Part shown: piece by piece, positions 1-7,504 of the stretch
Layout: each line of letters starts with the position of its first letter
Numbering within the stretch: the stretch's first letter is position 1
NCBI GenBank assembly: GCA_021324465.1
Contig: JAJPJB010000069.1
Span: 62,001 to 126,000, forward strand
Direction of reading: 5' to 3'
DNA from: Hyphomicrobiaceae bacterium
GTDB lineage: Bacteria > Pseudomonadota > Alphaproteobacteria > Rhizobiales > Xanthobacteraceae
Length of the DNA stretch: 64,000 nucleotides
Position numbers and translations under genes: made by a program
Notes under the pieces: generated by a model
What the model was told of the DNA's origin: nothing
Seen by the model: the letters and a program-made list of their open reading frames with translations, nothing else
Database searches by the model: none

Positions 1-200
1 CCATGCGCTTTCGGCCGCCGCCTGAGGCGAAGGTGCTGCGCAAGCGCAACGCCGCCGTCGTCTATATCGGCGGCCTTCTGATCGCCGCCTTCGTCTCCGT
101 CCCGATCGTCAATCTGGCGACGCCGATCTTTGCCATGGCGCTGATGGTGCATGTGCACAAGCGGGTGAGCGCGAGGGCGCCGGTAGCTCAGACCGGCTAG
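1..200 (+). CDS. C-terminal end of an EI24/CysZ-like membrane protein (partial)
   Basis: Only the last 65 or so residues lie in the window; the reading frame is already open at base 1 and stops at 198-200. The visible part holds one strong hydrophobic stretch (from VVYIGG to MALMVHV) that ends in a basic tail (HKRVSARAP), which is how alphaproteobacterial EI24-domain proteins, often labelled sulfate transporter family (CysZ-like), end, including the segment IVNLATPIFAMA. The family is an inner-membrane protein; its substrate cannot be judged from this fragment. The ATG at position 3 is probably internal, not the start. Confidence 0.5.
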   Translation, partial: MRFRPPPEAKVLRKRNAAVVYIGGLLIAAFVSVPIVNLATPIFAMALMVHVHKRVSARAPVAQTG

Positions 201-262
201 GTCGGTTACCCGGACGACTGCGTGCCGCCTGCGCGGGCGAGCGGACGTAAACAATCGTCCGC

Positions 263-1372
263 TTAGGATGTCCGCCACACGTCGTTGGCCAGTTCGACAA
301 CCATGCGCAGCTTCGCCCATTGCTCGTCCTCGGCCAGCACATTGCCCTCTTCGGTCGAGGCGAAGCCGCATTGCGGCGACAGGCAGAGCTGCTCGATCGG
401 CGCATATTTGGTCGCCTCCTCGATGCGCCGCTTGACCTCGTCCTTCTTTTCGAGCGCGCCGGTCTTGGTGGTGATCAGCCCGAGCACGACGATCTTGTTG
501 CCTTTGGGCAGAAAACGCAGCGGCTCGAAGCCGCCGGCGCGCGCGGTATCGTATTCGAGGAAATAGCCATCGTAATTCAGCTTGCCGAGCAGGGTCTCGG
601 CGACCGGCTCATAGCCGCCCTCCGATATCCAGGTGGAGCGGAAATTGCCGCGGCAGACATGGGTGGTAATCACCATGTCGGCCGGCTTGCCTTCCAGCGC
701 GGCATTGATGACCCGGGCATAATCCCGCGCGAGATTGTCGGCATCGAGCCCACGCTCGCGCGCCTTTTTCAGCTCCGCCTGCGAGCATAGATAGGCCCAG
801 GCGGTATCGTCGAATTGCAGATAGCGACAGCCGACATCGTAGAAGGCGCGGATCGCCTGCTTATAGGTCTTGGCGAGATCGTCGAAGATCGCGTTGCGAT
901 CGGCATAGTATTTTGTGTCGACCGCGTTCGGCTCGAGGCGAAAATGCATCGTCGCCGGGCTCGGGATGCACATTTTAGGCGTTACCCGCGTATGCGCTTT
1001 GAGGAACTTGAAGTGCTCCAGCATCGGGTGATTGGAGAAGCCGAGCTTGCCGTTGATGCGGATGCTGCGCGGCTTGGTCTGCACGCCCTGGAATTGGATG
1101 CCGTGATCGAGCTCGTAGATCTCCACCCCATCGAGCAGGCCGTAGAAATCGAAATGCCACCAGGATCGGCGGAACTCGCCGTCGGTCGCAACTTTGAGGC
1201 CGACGTCTTCCTGCTTCCTGATGATCTTCTCGATCTCACGATCCTCGACCTCTTTGAGCTGCGCGGCGCTGATCTCGCCTTTCTCGCGCTTGGCGCGCGC
1301 TTCCTTCAGCGGCGCGGTGCGCAAAATGCTGCCGACTATGTCGGCGCGAAACGGCGGCTTGGTCTTTGTCAT
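263..1372 (-). CDS. MetE-like cobalamin-independent methionine synthase C-terminal domain protein
   Basis: A 369-residue protein matching the stand-alone catalytic (C-terminal) domain of MetE, the YxjG/YxjH or epoxyalkane:CoM-transferase-like group. These are TIM-barrel zinc enzymes that move a methyl or alkyl group to or from a thiol. The expected zinc ligands are visible as H-x-C in TTHVCRGNF and the later C in SPQCGFAS. The N-terminal folate-binding half of full MetE (about 750 residues) is absent, so the methyl donor need not be methyltetrahydrofolate. The start at 1372 (MTKTKPPF) is preferred over the upstream ATG because a GGGAGGA ribosome site lies 9 bases before it. It is followed on the opposite side by a Rieske ferredoxin on the same strand, so it may belong to a catabolic operon. 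True substrate unknown. Confidence 0.8.
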   Translation of the reverse strand: MTKTKPPFRADIVGSILRTAPLKEARAKREKGEISAAQLKEVEDREIEKIIRKQEDVGLKVATDGEFRRSWWHFDFYGLLDGVEIYELDHGIQFQGVQTKPRSIRINGKLGFSNHPMLEHFKFLKAHTRVTPKMCIPSPATMHFRLEPNAVDTKYYADRNAIFDDLAKTYKQAIRAFYDVGCRYLQFDDTAWAYLCSQAELKKARERGLDADNLARDYARVINAALEGKPADMVITTHVCRGNFRSTWISEGGYEPVAETLLGKLNYDGYFLEYDTARAGGFEPLRFLPKGNKIVVLGLITTKTGALEKKDEVKRRIEEATKYAPIEQLCLSPQCGFASTEEGNVLAEDEQWAKLRMVVELANDVWRTS

Positions 1373-1508
1373 GGCGGCAATCCTCCCGCGAAGTCGTTGG
1401 CAAGAATGGTTGGCTTCTAACAAGCCGGAGCCGCACGGTTCGTCAACTGCAAATCGCCGGGTCGTGCGTTGGGCAATAGCCCAAGCCCGGCAAGAGCATA
1501 GGAGGTGT

Positions 1509-1820
1509 TCACACCTCGACGGTTACGCGACCGTCCACGACGGTGACCGGATAGGTCTTGATCGGGATCATGCAGGGCGGCGAGACGACTTCGCCGGTCC
1601 GGATATTGAACTGTCCGTTGTGGAAGTTGCATTCCACAATGTCGTCCTCGATATAGCCTTCGGACAACGATCCGGGTCCGTGGGTGCACGTGTCATCAGT
1701 GACGTAAAACTCGCCACCGACGTTGAACACCGCCAGTACCAGATCGTCGACCTCGACCTTGAGCGCCGTGCCGGGCGCGACCTCGTCGGTGCCGCAGAGA
1801 TCGATGTGTTTTGCGGACAT
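1509..1820 (-). CDS. Rieske-type [2Fe-2S] ferredoxin subunit of a non-heme iron oxygenase
   Basis: A 103-residue Rieske domain protein. The two cluster-binding motifs are seen: C-T-H-G near residue 45 and C-N-F-H about 18 residues later, with the typical ending in which the ferredoxin carries electrons to a ring-hydroxylating or similar mononuclear-iron oxygenase. Start 1820 (MSAKHIDLC) is chosen because GAGG sits 7 bases upstream and the ORF extension upstream has no family match. No oxygenase alpha subunit or reductase gene lies next to it in the window; its partner must be elsewhere or be a flavoprotein of this region. It is upstream of and collinear with the MetE-like gene (136 bases apart). 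Confidence 0.85.
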   Translation of the reverse strand: MSAKHIDLCGTDEVAPGTALKVEVDDLVLAVFNVGGEFYVTDDTCTHGPGSLSEGYIEDDIVECNFHNGQFNIRTGEVVSPPCMIPIKTYPVTVVDGRVTVEV

Positions 1821-1947
1821 TAGCCAGCCTCGTAATTGGGCCTGTTGTTGGTTTGCCGTCAAGCGGAGGGCCCTTATACAGGACGCGGCCGATAATGAAA
1901 TATCGCCGAATGCCCGTTATATTGCCGAGGGCGTATGAGGAGAGTGC

Positions 1948-2460
1948 ATGATGCAAAGCGAATCGGCCCGGATGAGCTCGGCGGCTGAGGCGAAATTCCG
2001 CATCGATCGGCCGAATTCGCGTGACCGCGCCGTCAAGGTGATCGCGCTCGACGCGCCGAGCGAGTGTGTGGTCAAGGAACTGGCGCAGGGGCCTTGGCGG
2101 GCGACGTTCCTCACGGCGACTGCTTTTTCGGGCGCGCCGCGCAAGGGCGAGCCGTTTTCGATGAATGGCTGGCTCAATGATCTGGCGGGGCGGACCAAGA
2201 ATCTAGTCGAGGAAGTGGAGACGGCCGACCTTGTCGTCATGGTGGCAAGTGCCGGCGAGAACGCCGCGGCAGCTGCCATAATCGGCGAAGCCTGCAACCT
2301 CAAGCGCGTGATGACGACGGCGCTCATTCTCGGCAGCGTCTCGTCGAGTGATGAAGCGGTGTCGAAAATGCTGGCGCAACTGCGCCCTCATGCCATGATG
2401 CTCGTGATTTCGAGCGCCGACGAATACATCAAGGACATGCTGACGGCGCTGCGCGCCTGA
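1948..2460 (+). CDS. Hypothetical protein, alpha/beta type
   Basis: A 170-residue soluble protein that I do not recognise. A ribosome site (GAGGAG) precedes the ATG at 1948; ATG 1972 is an alternative. It has no signal peptide. The second half alternates hydrophobic strands and helices (TADLVVMVASAGENAAAAA, then an Ala/Ile-rich helix, TTALILG, MMLVIS), suggesting a Rossmann-like fold. The segment ADLVVMVASAGE faintly recalls the T4-loop strand of FtsZ/tubulin but lacks the glycine-rich loop, so no such assignment is made. It sits 50 bases ahead of the CoxG-like gene, same strand, and is probably co-transcribed with it. Confidence 0.7.
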   Translation: MMQSESARMSSAAEAKFRIDRPNSRDRAVKVIALDAPSECVVKELAQGPWRATFLTATAFSGAPRKGEPFSMNGWLNDLAGRTKNLVEEVETADLVVMVASAGENAAAAAIIGEACNLKRVMTTALILGSVSSSDEAVSKMLAQLRPHAMMLVISSADEYIKDMLTALRA

Positions 2461-2510
2461 CGCTTGCCTGTTCACCCGCTGCGGCGAGGGGTTCGTAACT
2501 GGAGCACCTC

Positions 2511-2984
2511 ATGAAGTTTTCCGGAGAGCTCTCGGTCAAGGCCCCGCGCGCCGAAGTCTACAAGGCGGTGCGCGACGCGCGCTTCTTTGCCTCGTGCGTC
2601 GAGGGCGTCAGCGATCTCACCGAAACCGCGCCGCAGACCTACGCGGCGCTGTTCGAGACCAGGGTCGCCTATATGAAATTCAAGTTCAAGGTGACGGTCG
2701 AGGTGGTGCGGGCGCAGGAACCGGACGAGATCGAGGCCAAGATCGAAGGCACGCCGCTTGGCATTGTCGGCCGGCTCACGGCAAGCTCGATGACGCGGCT
2801 CTCCGAGATACCTGACGGCACCAGGATCACGTACGAAGTCGACGCCGCGTTGACCGGCAAGCTAGGCAGCCTCGGCCAGCCGGTACTCAAATCCAAGGCC
2901 AAGGAGATGGAACGGCAATTTGCCACGCGGCTTGCCGCCGCCTTTGCCGCGCCTGCGCGGTCGGCGTCAATACCGGCGCAGTGA
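2511..2984 (+). CDS. CoxG-like SRPBCC-family protein
   Basis: A 157-residue protein of the carbon monoxide dehydrogenase subunit G (CoxG) family: N-terminal SGELSVKAPRAEVYKAVRD, the helix/strand with GVSDLTE, an EGTPLGIVGR turn and the long C-terminal helix ending KAKEMERQFATRLA. CoxG proteins are START/SRPBCC hydrophobic-pocket proteins, known to help anchor or mature molybdenum hydroxylases and also found in aromatic-degradation clusters without them. No coxL/M/S-type molybdenum hydroxylase is present in the window, so a lipid or substrate-binding role is equally possible. Ribosome site GGAG precedes ATG 2511. Confidence 0.8.
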   Translation: MKFSGELSVKAPRAEVYKAVRDARFFASCVEGVSDLTETAPQTYAALFETRVAYMKFKFKVTVEVVRAQEPDEIEAKIEGTPLGIVGRLTASSMTRLSEIPDGTRITYEVDAALTGKLGSLGQPVLKSKAKEMERQFATRLAAAFAAPARSASIPAQ

Positions 2985-3093
2985 CCGCACGGAAACTTTC
3001 AGCTAGTCTTTACGTCGAGGACAGGCGAGGGCGCAGCAGCGGCCGAAAAGCAAGGCAATCTGCGGCTGACCTAACGAATGCTGGGAGGACGAG

Positions 3094-4443
3094 ATGACGC
3101 AAGCGACCGGAATTTCCGAAACTGCCGGCAGCGCCGCGCCCTGGTACAAGGCGCTCACGCCAGTCCAATGGCGCACGCTGATTGCGGCCAATCTTGGCTG
3201 GCTGTTCGACGGCTACGAGACCTATGCGCTCATTCTCACCGTCGGTCCGGCGATGCATTCATTGCTCGAGCCGTCCCAGTATCCGCAAATCCCGTCGTTT
3301 GCCGGCACGGTCATCTCGATCACGCTGCTGGGCTGGGGTATCGGCGGCATCTGCGGCGGCATTCTGGCCGATTATATCGGCCGCAAGCGGACGATGATCT
3401 ACGCCATTTTGGCGTATTCGCTGCTGACCGGCGTCACCGCGATATCGTTCAACTGGATTTCGTTTGCGCTCCTGCGCTTTCTGGTCGGCATCGCCATCGG
3501 GTCGGAATGGTCGACCGGCACCTCGATGCTGGCCGAGCTGTGGCCGCAGACGGCACGCGGCAAGGGCGCCGGCCTGATGCAGTGCGGTCTCGGCATCGGC
3601 TTCTTTCTCGCCTCCTTCATCTGGCTATTCGTCTCGGGCTTTGGACCGGAGGCGTGGCGCTACATGTTCGTGATCGGCATCCTGCCGGCTTTGCTGACAT
3701 TGTGGATCAGGACCTCGATCGAGGAGTCTCACACCTGGCAGTCGGTCGATGCGCAGCGGCGCGATGCGCATGCGCGCAAGGATGCCGGCGCCGAACTCAC
3801 CGCCCATGAGCAGGCGCTGACCCGCTTTACCGTGGCTGATTTGTTCGCCGAGCCGGAAATCCGGCGGCGCACCATCCTGCTGTTTCTGATGTCGTTGGCG
3901 ACGACGCTCGCGTGGTGGGGCATTTCGTCCTGGGTGCCGCCCTATATCGCATCGGCGGCCGCCAAGGCCGGCCTGCCCGGCCCGCAATGGGCAAGCTATG
4001 CCGGCATGGCCTATAACTTCGCCGCCATTATCGGCTATGCGGGCCTTGGCTTCCTTGCCGACCGCTTCGGCCGCAAGCCGGTGGTGATGACCTTTTTCGC
4101 CATGGCCCTCATCTTGACCCCGGTGCTGTTCCTGTGGACGCAGGATCTCACGCTGCTCTTGGTGGCGGCGGGTGTGAACGGCTTCTTCTCGCTCGGGCTG
4201 TATTCCTGGATGCCGGTGTGGATGCCGGAATTGTTCCCGACGCGCTCGCGCGCGACCGGCATTGCCTTTGCGTTCAACGCGCCGCGGTTCATTGCCTTTC
4301 TCGGCCCGTTGTTCGCCGGTGTGCTGATCGTGCAGTTCGGCGGCTACAGCCGTGCGGCGATGACGATCGCCTGCATTTATATTCTTGGCTTCTGCGTTGC
4401 GCCGTTCCTGCCGGAAACCAACGGCAAGCCGCTGCCGGCTTAG
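3094..4443 (+). CDS. MFS transporter, aromatic or organic acid:H+ symporter type
   Basis: A 449-residue, 12-helix major facilitator. The start is fixed by GGGAGGA five bases upstream. Family signatures are visible: GWLFDGYETYAL in helix 1 (the D-x-Y of acid:proton and metabolite:H+ symporters), LADYIGRKR in the loop 2-3, the duplicated LADRFGRKP in loop 8-9, and EMWP-like ELFPTRSRATGIA before helix 11. Such carriers import benzoate-like, sialic or other organic acids with a proton. Lying between CoxG and the flavoprotein, it is probably the uptake step of this catabolic block. A CATTCCGGCGCAGGC palindromic repeat follows the stop. Confidence 0.9.
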   Translation: MTQATGISETAGSAAPWYKALTPVQWRTLIAANLGWLFDGYETYALILTVGPAMHSLLEPSQYPQIPSFAGTVISITLLGWGIGGICGGILADYIGRKRTMIYAILAYSLLTGVTAISFNWISFALLRFLVGIAIGSEWSTGTSMLAELWPQTARGKGAGLMQCGLGIGFFLASFIWLFVSGFGPEAWRYMFVIGILPALLTLWIRTSIEESHTWQSVDAQRRDAHARKDAGAELTAHEQALTRFTVADLFAEPEIRRRTILLFLMSLATTLAWWGISSWVPPYIASAAAKAGLPGPQWASYAGMAYNFAAIIGYAGLGFLADRFGRKPVVMTFFAMALILTPVLFLWTQDLTLLLVAAGVNGFFSLGLYSWMPVWMPELFPTRSRATGIAFAFNAPRFIAFLGPLFAGVLIVQFGGYSRAAMTIACIYILGFCVAPFLPETNGKPLPA

Positions 4444-4450
4444 CCGTACA

Positions 4451-4480
4451 GTGCTCATTCCGGCGCAGGCGGGTAGCCAG
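4451..4480. repeat. Degenerate palindromic intergenic repeat (CATTC..GCGCA..GC type)
   Basis: Eleven bases after the transporter stop lies CATTCCGGCGCAGGCGGG, the same architecture (CATTC, GC arm, GCA loop, GC arm) as the elements at 10481 and 43494 but with a decayed right arm. Likely a REP-like or attenuator element. Low information because of its shortness. Confidence 0.4.
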
Positions 4481-4572
4481 ATGATACGCTCTGCGTAGGT
4501 CAGAGTTGCCGGAGCACCGCTTTCGCGGCCGCCATCGGCACTCTATTTTGCGGCTATGCCGGAGCCGATTTC

Positions 4573-6261
4573 ATGCCGCTGGAATCCATAAAGATCGAAA
4601 CCGATGTTCTGGTCATCGGCTCCGGCGCTGCCGGCATGTATGCCGCCATCGAAGCGGAGCGCCGGGGCGCGCGGGTCCTCATTGCCGATCGAAGCCTGAT
4701 CGGACGCAGCGGTGCGACGGTCATGGCGCAGATGACCGTCGCGGTCGCGCTCGGCGAGGAAGTCCCCGACGACTGGCACGTTCATTACAGCGACACCATT
4801 GCGGCCGGCCGTGGCCTCTGCGACGCGAGGCTTGCGCAACTCCTCTGCCAGGACGCATCCGAATGTATTCGCGAGATGGATCATTGGGGCGTCGGTTGGG
4901 CGCGCAAGGATGGTCATATCTCCCAAGCGGTCGCGCCCGGTCATGATCGGCCCCGCTGCGTCTATGTCGATTTTCTCAATACCGGTCCGGCGGTCTCAAA
5001 GACGCTGCGCACGGTAATGGCGCGCAACCCTCGTATTCGCAAAGCCGGCGATCTCTGCATTGTCGATCTGGTAACGAGCGACGGCGAAGTTTCCGGCGCA
5101 GTCGCCTACCATCTTGAAAGCGGCACAGCAGTGACCATTGCGGCCAAGGCGACGGTGCTTGCAACCGGTGGGCTCACCCGCCTGTACCGGCGCAACAGTG
5201 CTTCCGCTAATATGGGCGGTGACGGCTATGCGCTGGCGCTGCGCGCCGGCGCGCCGCTGATCGACATGGAATTCCCGCAATTCTTTCCAATCGGGCATCT
5301 GGCGCCACGGCTGATCGGCATGGACCCGATCATGTGGGATCCGTTTCGCTATAAGCTCGGCGGCCGGCTGCTCAACGGACAGATGGAAGAATTCACCTCG
5401 CGCTACGGCTCCAGCGAGGACGGCAAATATGTGCTCACGCGCGATCTCGCGACCTATGCCATCTTCAAGGAGGTCGAAGCCGGCCGCGGCTCGCCGCATG
5501 GCGGCGCCTATCTGAGCTTTCAGCATTGCAGCGAGCCGGCTTTGCGCGAAGCCTTCGGACCGGTCATCGATCGGCTCGCCGCCAACAGGATCGATCTCAC
5601 GCGCATGCCGGTCGAGGTGGCGCCGATTGCGCACTATCACATGGGCGGGGTGCCTGCGGATGCGCGCATGACGACCGAAGTGCCGGGGCTGCTGGCCGCG
5701 GGCGAGGTGGTTGGCGGCGCCAACGGTGCCAATCGGCTGTCCGGCAATGCCATCACCGAGGCCTTGGTGTTCGGCCGCCGGGCCGGGCGGACTGCGGCCG
5801 AGAGCATCAAAAGCACACAGAAATTTCGAGCGCGGGATGCGCGCGCCGCGCTTGAGCTTGTCGGCGCCGACGCGCCCGACGGCACCAATACAGCGGCGAT
5901 GGTGGCGCGTTTGCAGTCGATCATGGCCGATGATGTCGGGCCGTTTCGCACTGATGCGAAATTGCGTCGTGCGCTCGCCGGTATCACGGCGCTGACCGAG
6001 GAGCTCGGCGATCGGCCGCCCGGCCGTGCCGTTCCATTCAATCTGCAGCGCCTGGAATGGTTCGATCTGCGCAACATGCTGCTGGTGGCGCGCGCCGTCG
6101 CCGAGACGGCGTTGCGCCGCACCGAGAGCCGCGGCGCCCATCAACGCGAGGATTTCCCGACCACATTGCCGCATTGGCAGGCGCATCAGCGCGTCGTGCT
6201 TGCGGGTGATACGCTGAAAATATCCGGCGCGCCGACAACGGCCGGAGCGCTCGTGTCATGA
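4573..6261 (+). CDS. FAD-binding fumarate reductase/succinate dehydrogenase-like flavoprotein
   Basis: A 562-residue flavoprotein of the SdhA/FrdA/AspB superfamily. N-terminal Rossmann dinucleotide motif GSGAAGMYAAIEAERRGA (residues about 16-33), the GRSGAT segment that contacts FAD, capping domain, then HYHMGGV with the histidine typical of the substrate site, and the second FAD motif GLLAAGEVVGGANGANRL followed by SGNAITEAL, then a helical C-terminal domain ending LPHWQAHQRV. Its stop overlaps the ATG of the next gene by four bases (ATGA), so it is translationally coupled to a [2Fe-2S] protein. The pair probably oxidises or reduces a C-C bond of a carboxylic acid in the cytoplasm; no membrane anchor (SdhC/D) gene is present, so it is not the respiratory Complex II. 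Confidence 0.85.
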   Translation: MPLESIKIETDVLVIGSGAAGMYAAIEAERRGARVLIADRSLIGRSGATVMAQMTVAVALGEEVPDDWHVHYSDTIAAGRGLCDARLAQLLCQDASECIREMDHWGVGWARKDGHISQAVAPGHDRPRCVYVDFLNTGPAVSKTLRTVMARNPRIRKAGDLCIVDLVTSDGEVSGAVAYHLESGTAVTIAAKATVLATGGLTRLYRRNSASANMGGDGYALALRAGAPLIDMEFPQFFPIGHLAPRLIGMDPIMWDPFRYKLGGRLLNGQMEEFTSRYGSSEDGKYVLTRDLATYAIFKEVEAGRGSPHGGAYLSFQHCSEPALREAFGPVIDRLAANRIDLTRMPVEVAPIAHYHMGGVPADARMTTEVPGLLAAGEVVGGANGANRLSGNAITEALVFGRRAGRTAAESIKSTQKFRARDARAALELVGADAPDGTNTAAMVARLQSIMADDVGPFRTDAKLRRALAGITALTEELGDRPPGRAVPFNLQRLEWFDLRNMLLVARAVAETALRRTESRGAHQREDFPTTLPHWQAHQRVVLAGDTLKISGAPTTAGALVS

Positions 6262-6593
6262 GCAATATCGCGACGCTGAAAATCTGGCGCGGCGCGGATC
6301 GCGCTCACGGCTCTTGGCAAACCTTCGAGGTGCCGTTCGAGCCGGGCCAGTCGGTGCTCGACGGCTTGCGCTGGTTGCGCATCAACAAGGACCCCTCGCT
6401 GGCGATCCGTTTCTCCTGCATCAACGCCAATGCCTGCAAGGAATGCATGATCCGGGTCGACGGCGAGACGGTCTATGCCTGTACCACCCGTCTCGAGCCG
6501 CGTGAAATGACGCTCACGCCGCTTCCGAACAAACAACTTGTGCGCGATCTCGTCACCGAGATCGCTCCACCGTCGGAGCGATTCGGAACCTGA
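6258..6593 (+). CDS. Single-domain [2Fe-2S] protein, SdhB/FrdB N-terminal type
   Basis: A 111-residue protein equal to only the plant-ferredoxin-like N-terminal half of SdhB/FrdB. Visible cluster ligands: C-x4-C-x2-C (CINANACKEC) and a fourth cysteine in YACTTRLEP, the same spacing as in iron-sulfur subunits of fumarate reductases. The C-terminal half carrying the [4Fe-4S] and [3Fe-4S] clusters is completely missing and the gene stops cleanly, so this looks like a designed short electron carrier and not a truncation. It starts inside the last codons of the flavoprotein gene (ATGA overlap), which makes the two a likely heterodimer. Confidence 0.85.
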   Translation: MSNIATLKIWRGADRAHGSWQTFEVPFEPGQSVLDGLRWLRINKDPSLAIRFSCINANACKECMIRVDGETVYACTTRLEPREMTLTPLPNKQLVRDLVTEIAPPSERFGT

Positions 6594-6776
6594 GATTGTC
6601 GTCTTGCTCGTCTGCTGTCTGGAACAGAGGCGAAGGTTTGCCGGCGCCATGCCGCGCACCAATGGCGATTCGATCATTCACGAAGTGGAGAATGCAGGCG
6701 GGAACTGTGAACCTTCGCTTGCGGTAATCGTTGGACGCCAGCGTTGACGATTATACACACCGTTCAGGAGGTAAGC

Positions 6777-7052
6777 ATGACGAAACCACTGATCTTGGCG
6801 GCCGCCGCATTGACGCTCTCCGCCGGCGCGGCATCAGCCCAGACCGTATACGTGGCCCCGGCCTATCCTGCTCCGGTCTATGTCGCTCCTGCGCCGGTCT
6901 ATGTGGCTCCCGCGCCGGCGTATGTCGCCCCGCCGCCCGCTGTCGTTCCAGGCTATGTTGCGCCCGGCCCAGCCGTAACGGTCGCAGCGCCTGATTACTA
7001 CGATTACGCTCCGGTGGCCGGGACAATTGCCGTGACTGCACCGGATTGGTGA
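6777..7052 (+). CDS. Small exported protein with Val-Ala-Pro repeats
   Basis: A 91-residue protein with a clear signal peptide (MTKPLILAAAALTLSAGAASA, cleavage after ASA) and a mature part made of repeats of VYVAPAP/YVAPPP, then DYYDYAPVAG. The start at 6777 is fixed by a perfect AGGAGGT five bases upstream; the longer frame starting at 6744 has none. Related Tyr/Pro/Ala-rich periplasmic or surface proteins are common in Hyphomicrobiales, with no defined function. The DNA repeats (GGTCTATGTCGCTCC-like units) are tandem. A perfect terminator hairpin lies 28 bases after the stop. Confidence 0.75.
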   Translation: MTKPLILAAAALTLSAGAASAQTVYVAPAYPAPVYVAPAPVYVAPAPAYVAPPPAVVPGYVAPGPAVTVAAPDYYDYAPVAGTIAVTAPDW

Positions 7053-7079
7053 CCACGCGCGTCGCGGCCCGAAAATTAA

Positions 7080-7102
7080 GGAGGCCGCGTGAGGCGGCCT
7101 CC
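7080..7102. terminator. Bidirectional hairpin terminator between convergent genes
   Basis: GGAGGCCGC-GTGAG-GCGGCCTCC is a perfect 9-bp stem with a 5-base loop, sitting in the 74 bases between the convergent genes ending at 7052 (+) and 7127 (-). AT-rich tracts flank it on both sides, consistent with termination in both directions. Confidence 0.8.
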
Positions 7103-7126
7103 ACTGATTTCCTCTCGTAAAAAACG

Positions 7127-7375
7127 TCACTGTCGGTCGCGATCGAGATTGATGCCGCGGTCGTCGCGATCGCGCAACGTTCCGGTATCGTCGCGATCCC
7201 GGTGTCCCAGCGCATAGCCGGACGCGCCAGGCGGGCCGGGCACGCGGCCGCGCTCCTGCATCCGGTGTCCGGGAGTTATGCTGGAACCTGTTCTGTCCCG
7301 ATCCTGCGCCACGCCGGTCGTAATGGAACCAGGCAGCACGACTACAGCGGAAAGTGCCAGCGCAAGTTTGCCCAT
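7127..7375 (-). CDS. Small exported Asp/Arg-rich hypothetical protein
   Basis: An 82-residue protein with a signal peptide (MGKLALALSAVVVLPGSITTGVAQ) and a mature part rich in charged DRDR/RDRDD repeats. Start 7375 is selected because AAGGAG lies 6 bases upstream and because it gives the signal peptide at the N-terminus. No known domain is recognised. It faces the Val-Ala-Pro repeat protein across a shared terminator. Confidence 0.6.
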   Translation of the reverse strand: MGKLALALSAVVVLPGSITTGVAQDRDRTGSSITPGHRMQERGRVPGPPGASGYALGHRDRDDTGTLRDRDDRGINLDRDRQ

Positions 7376-7504
7376 ATTGTTCTCCTTCGCTTGCCTCTCC
7401 CCGCCAGAGGTGCGTCCACGGCCAACATACGTTTCTGCCTCTCGTTCCAGACGATTTATTGTTCCGTGGCAGGAAGAGTCGGTCAGATAATGTCGAAAAC
7501 GCAT

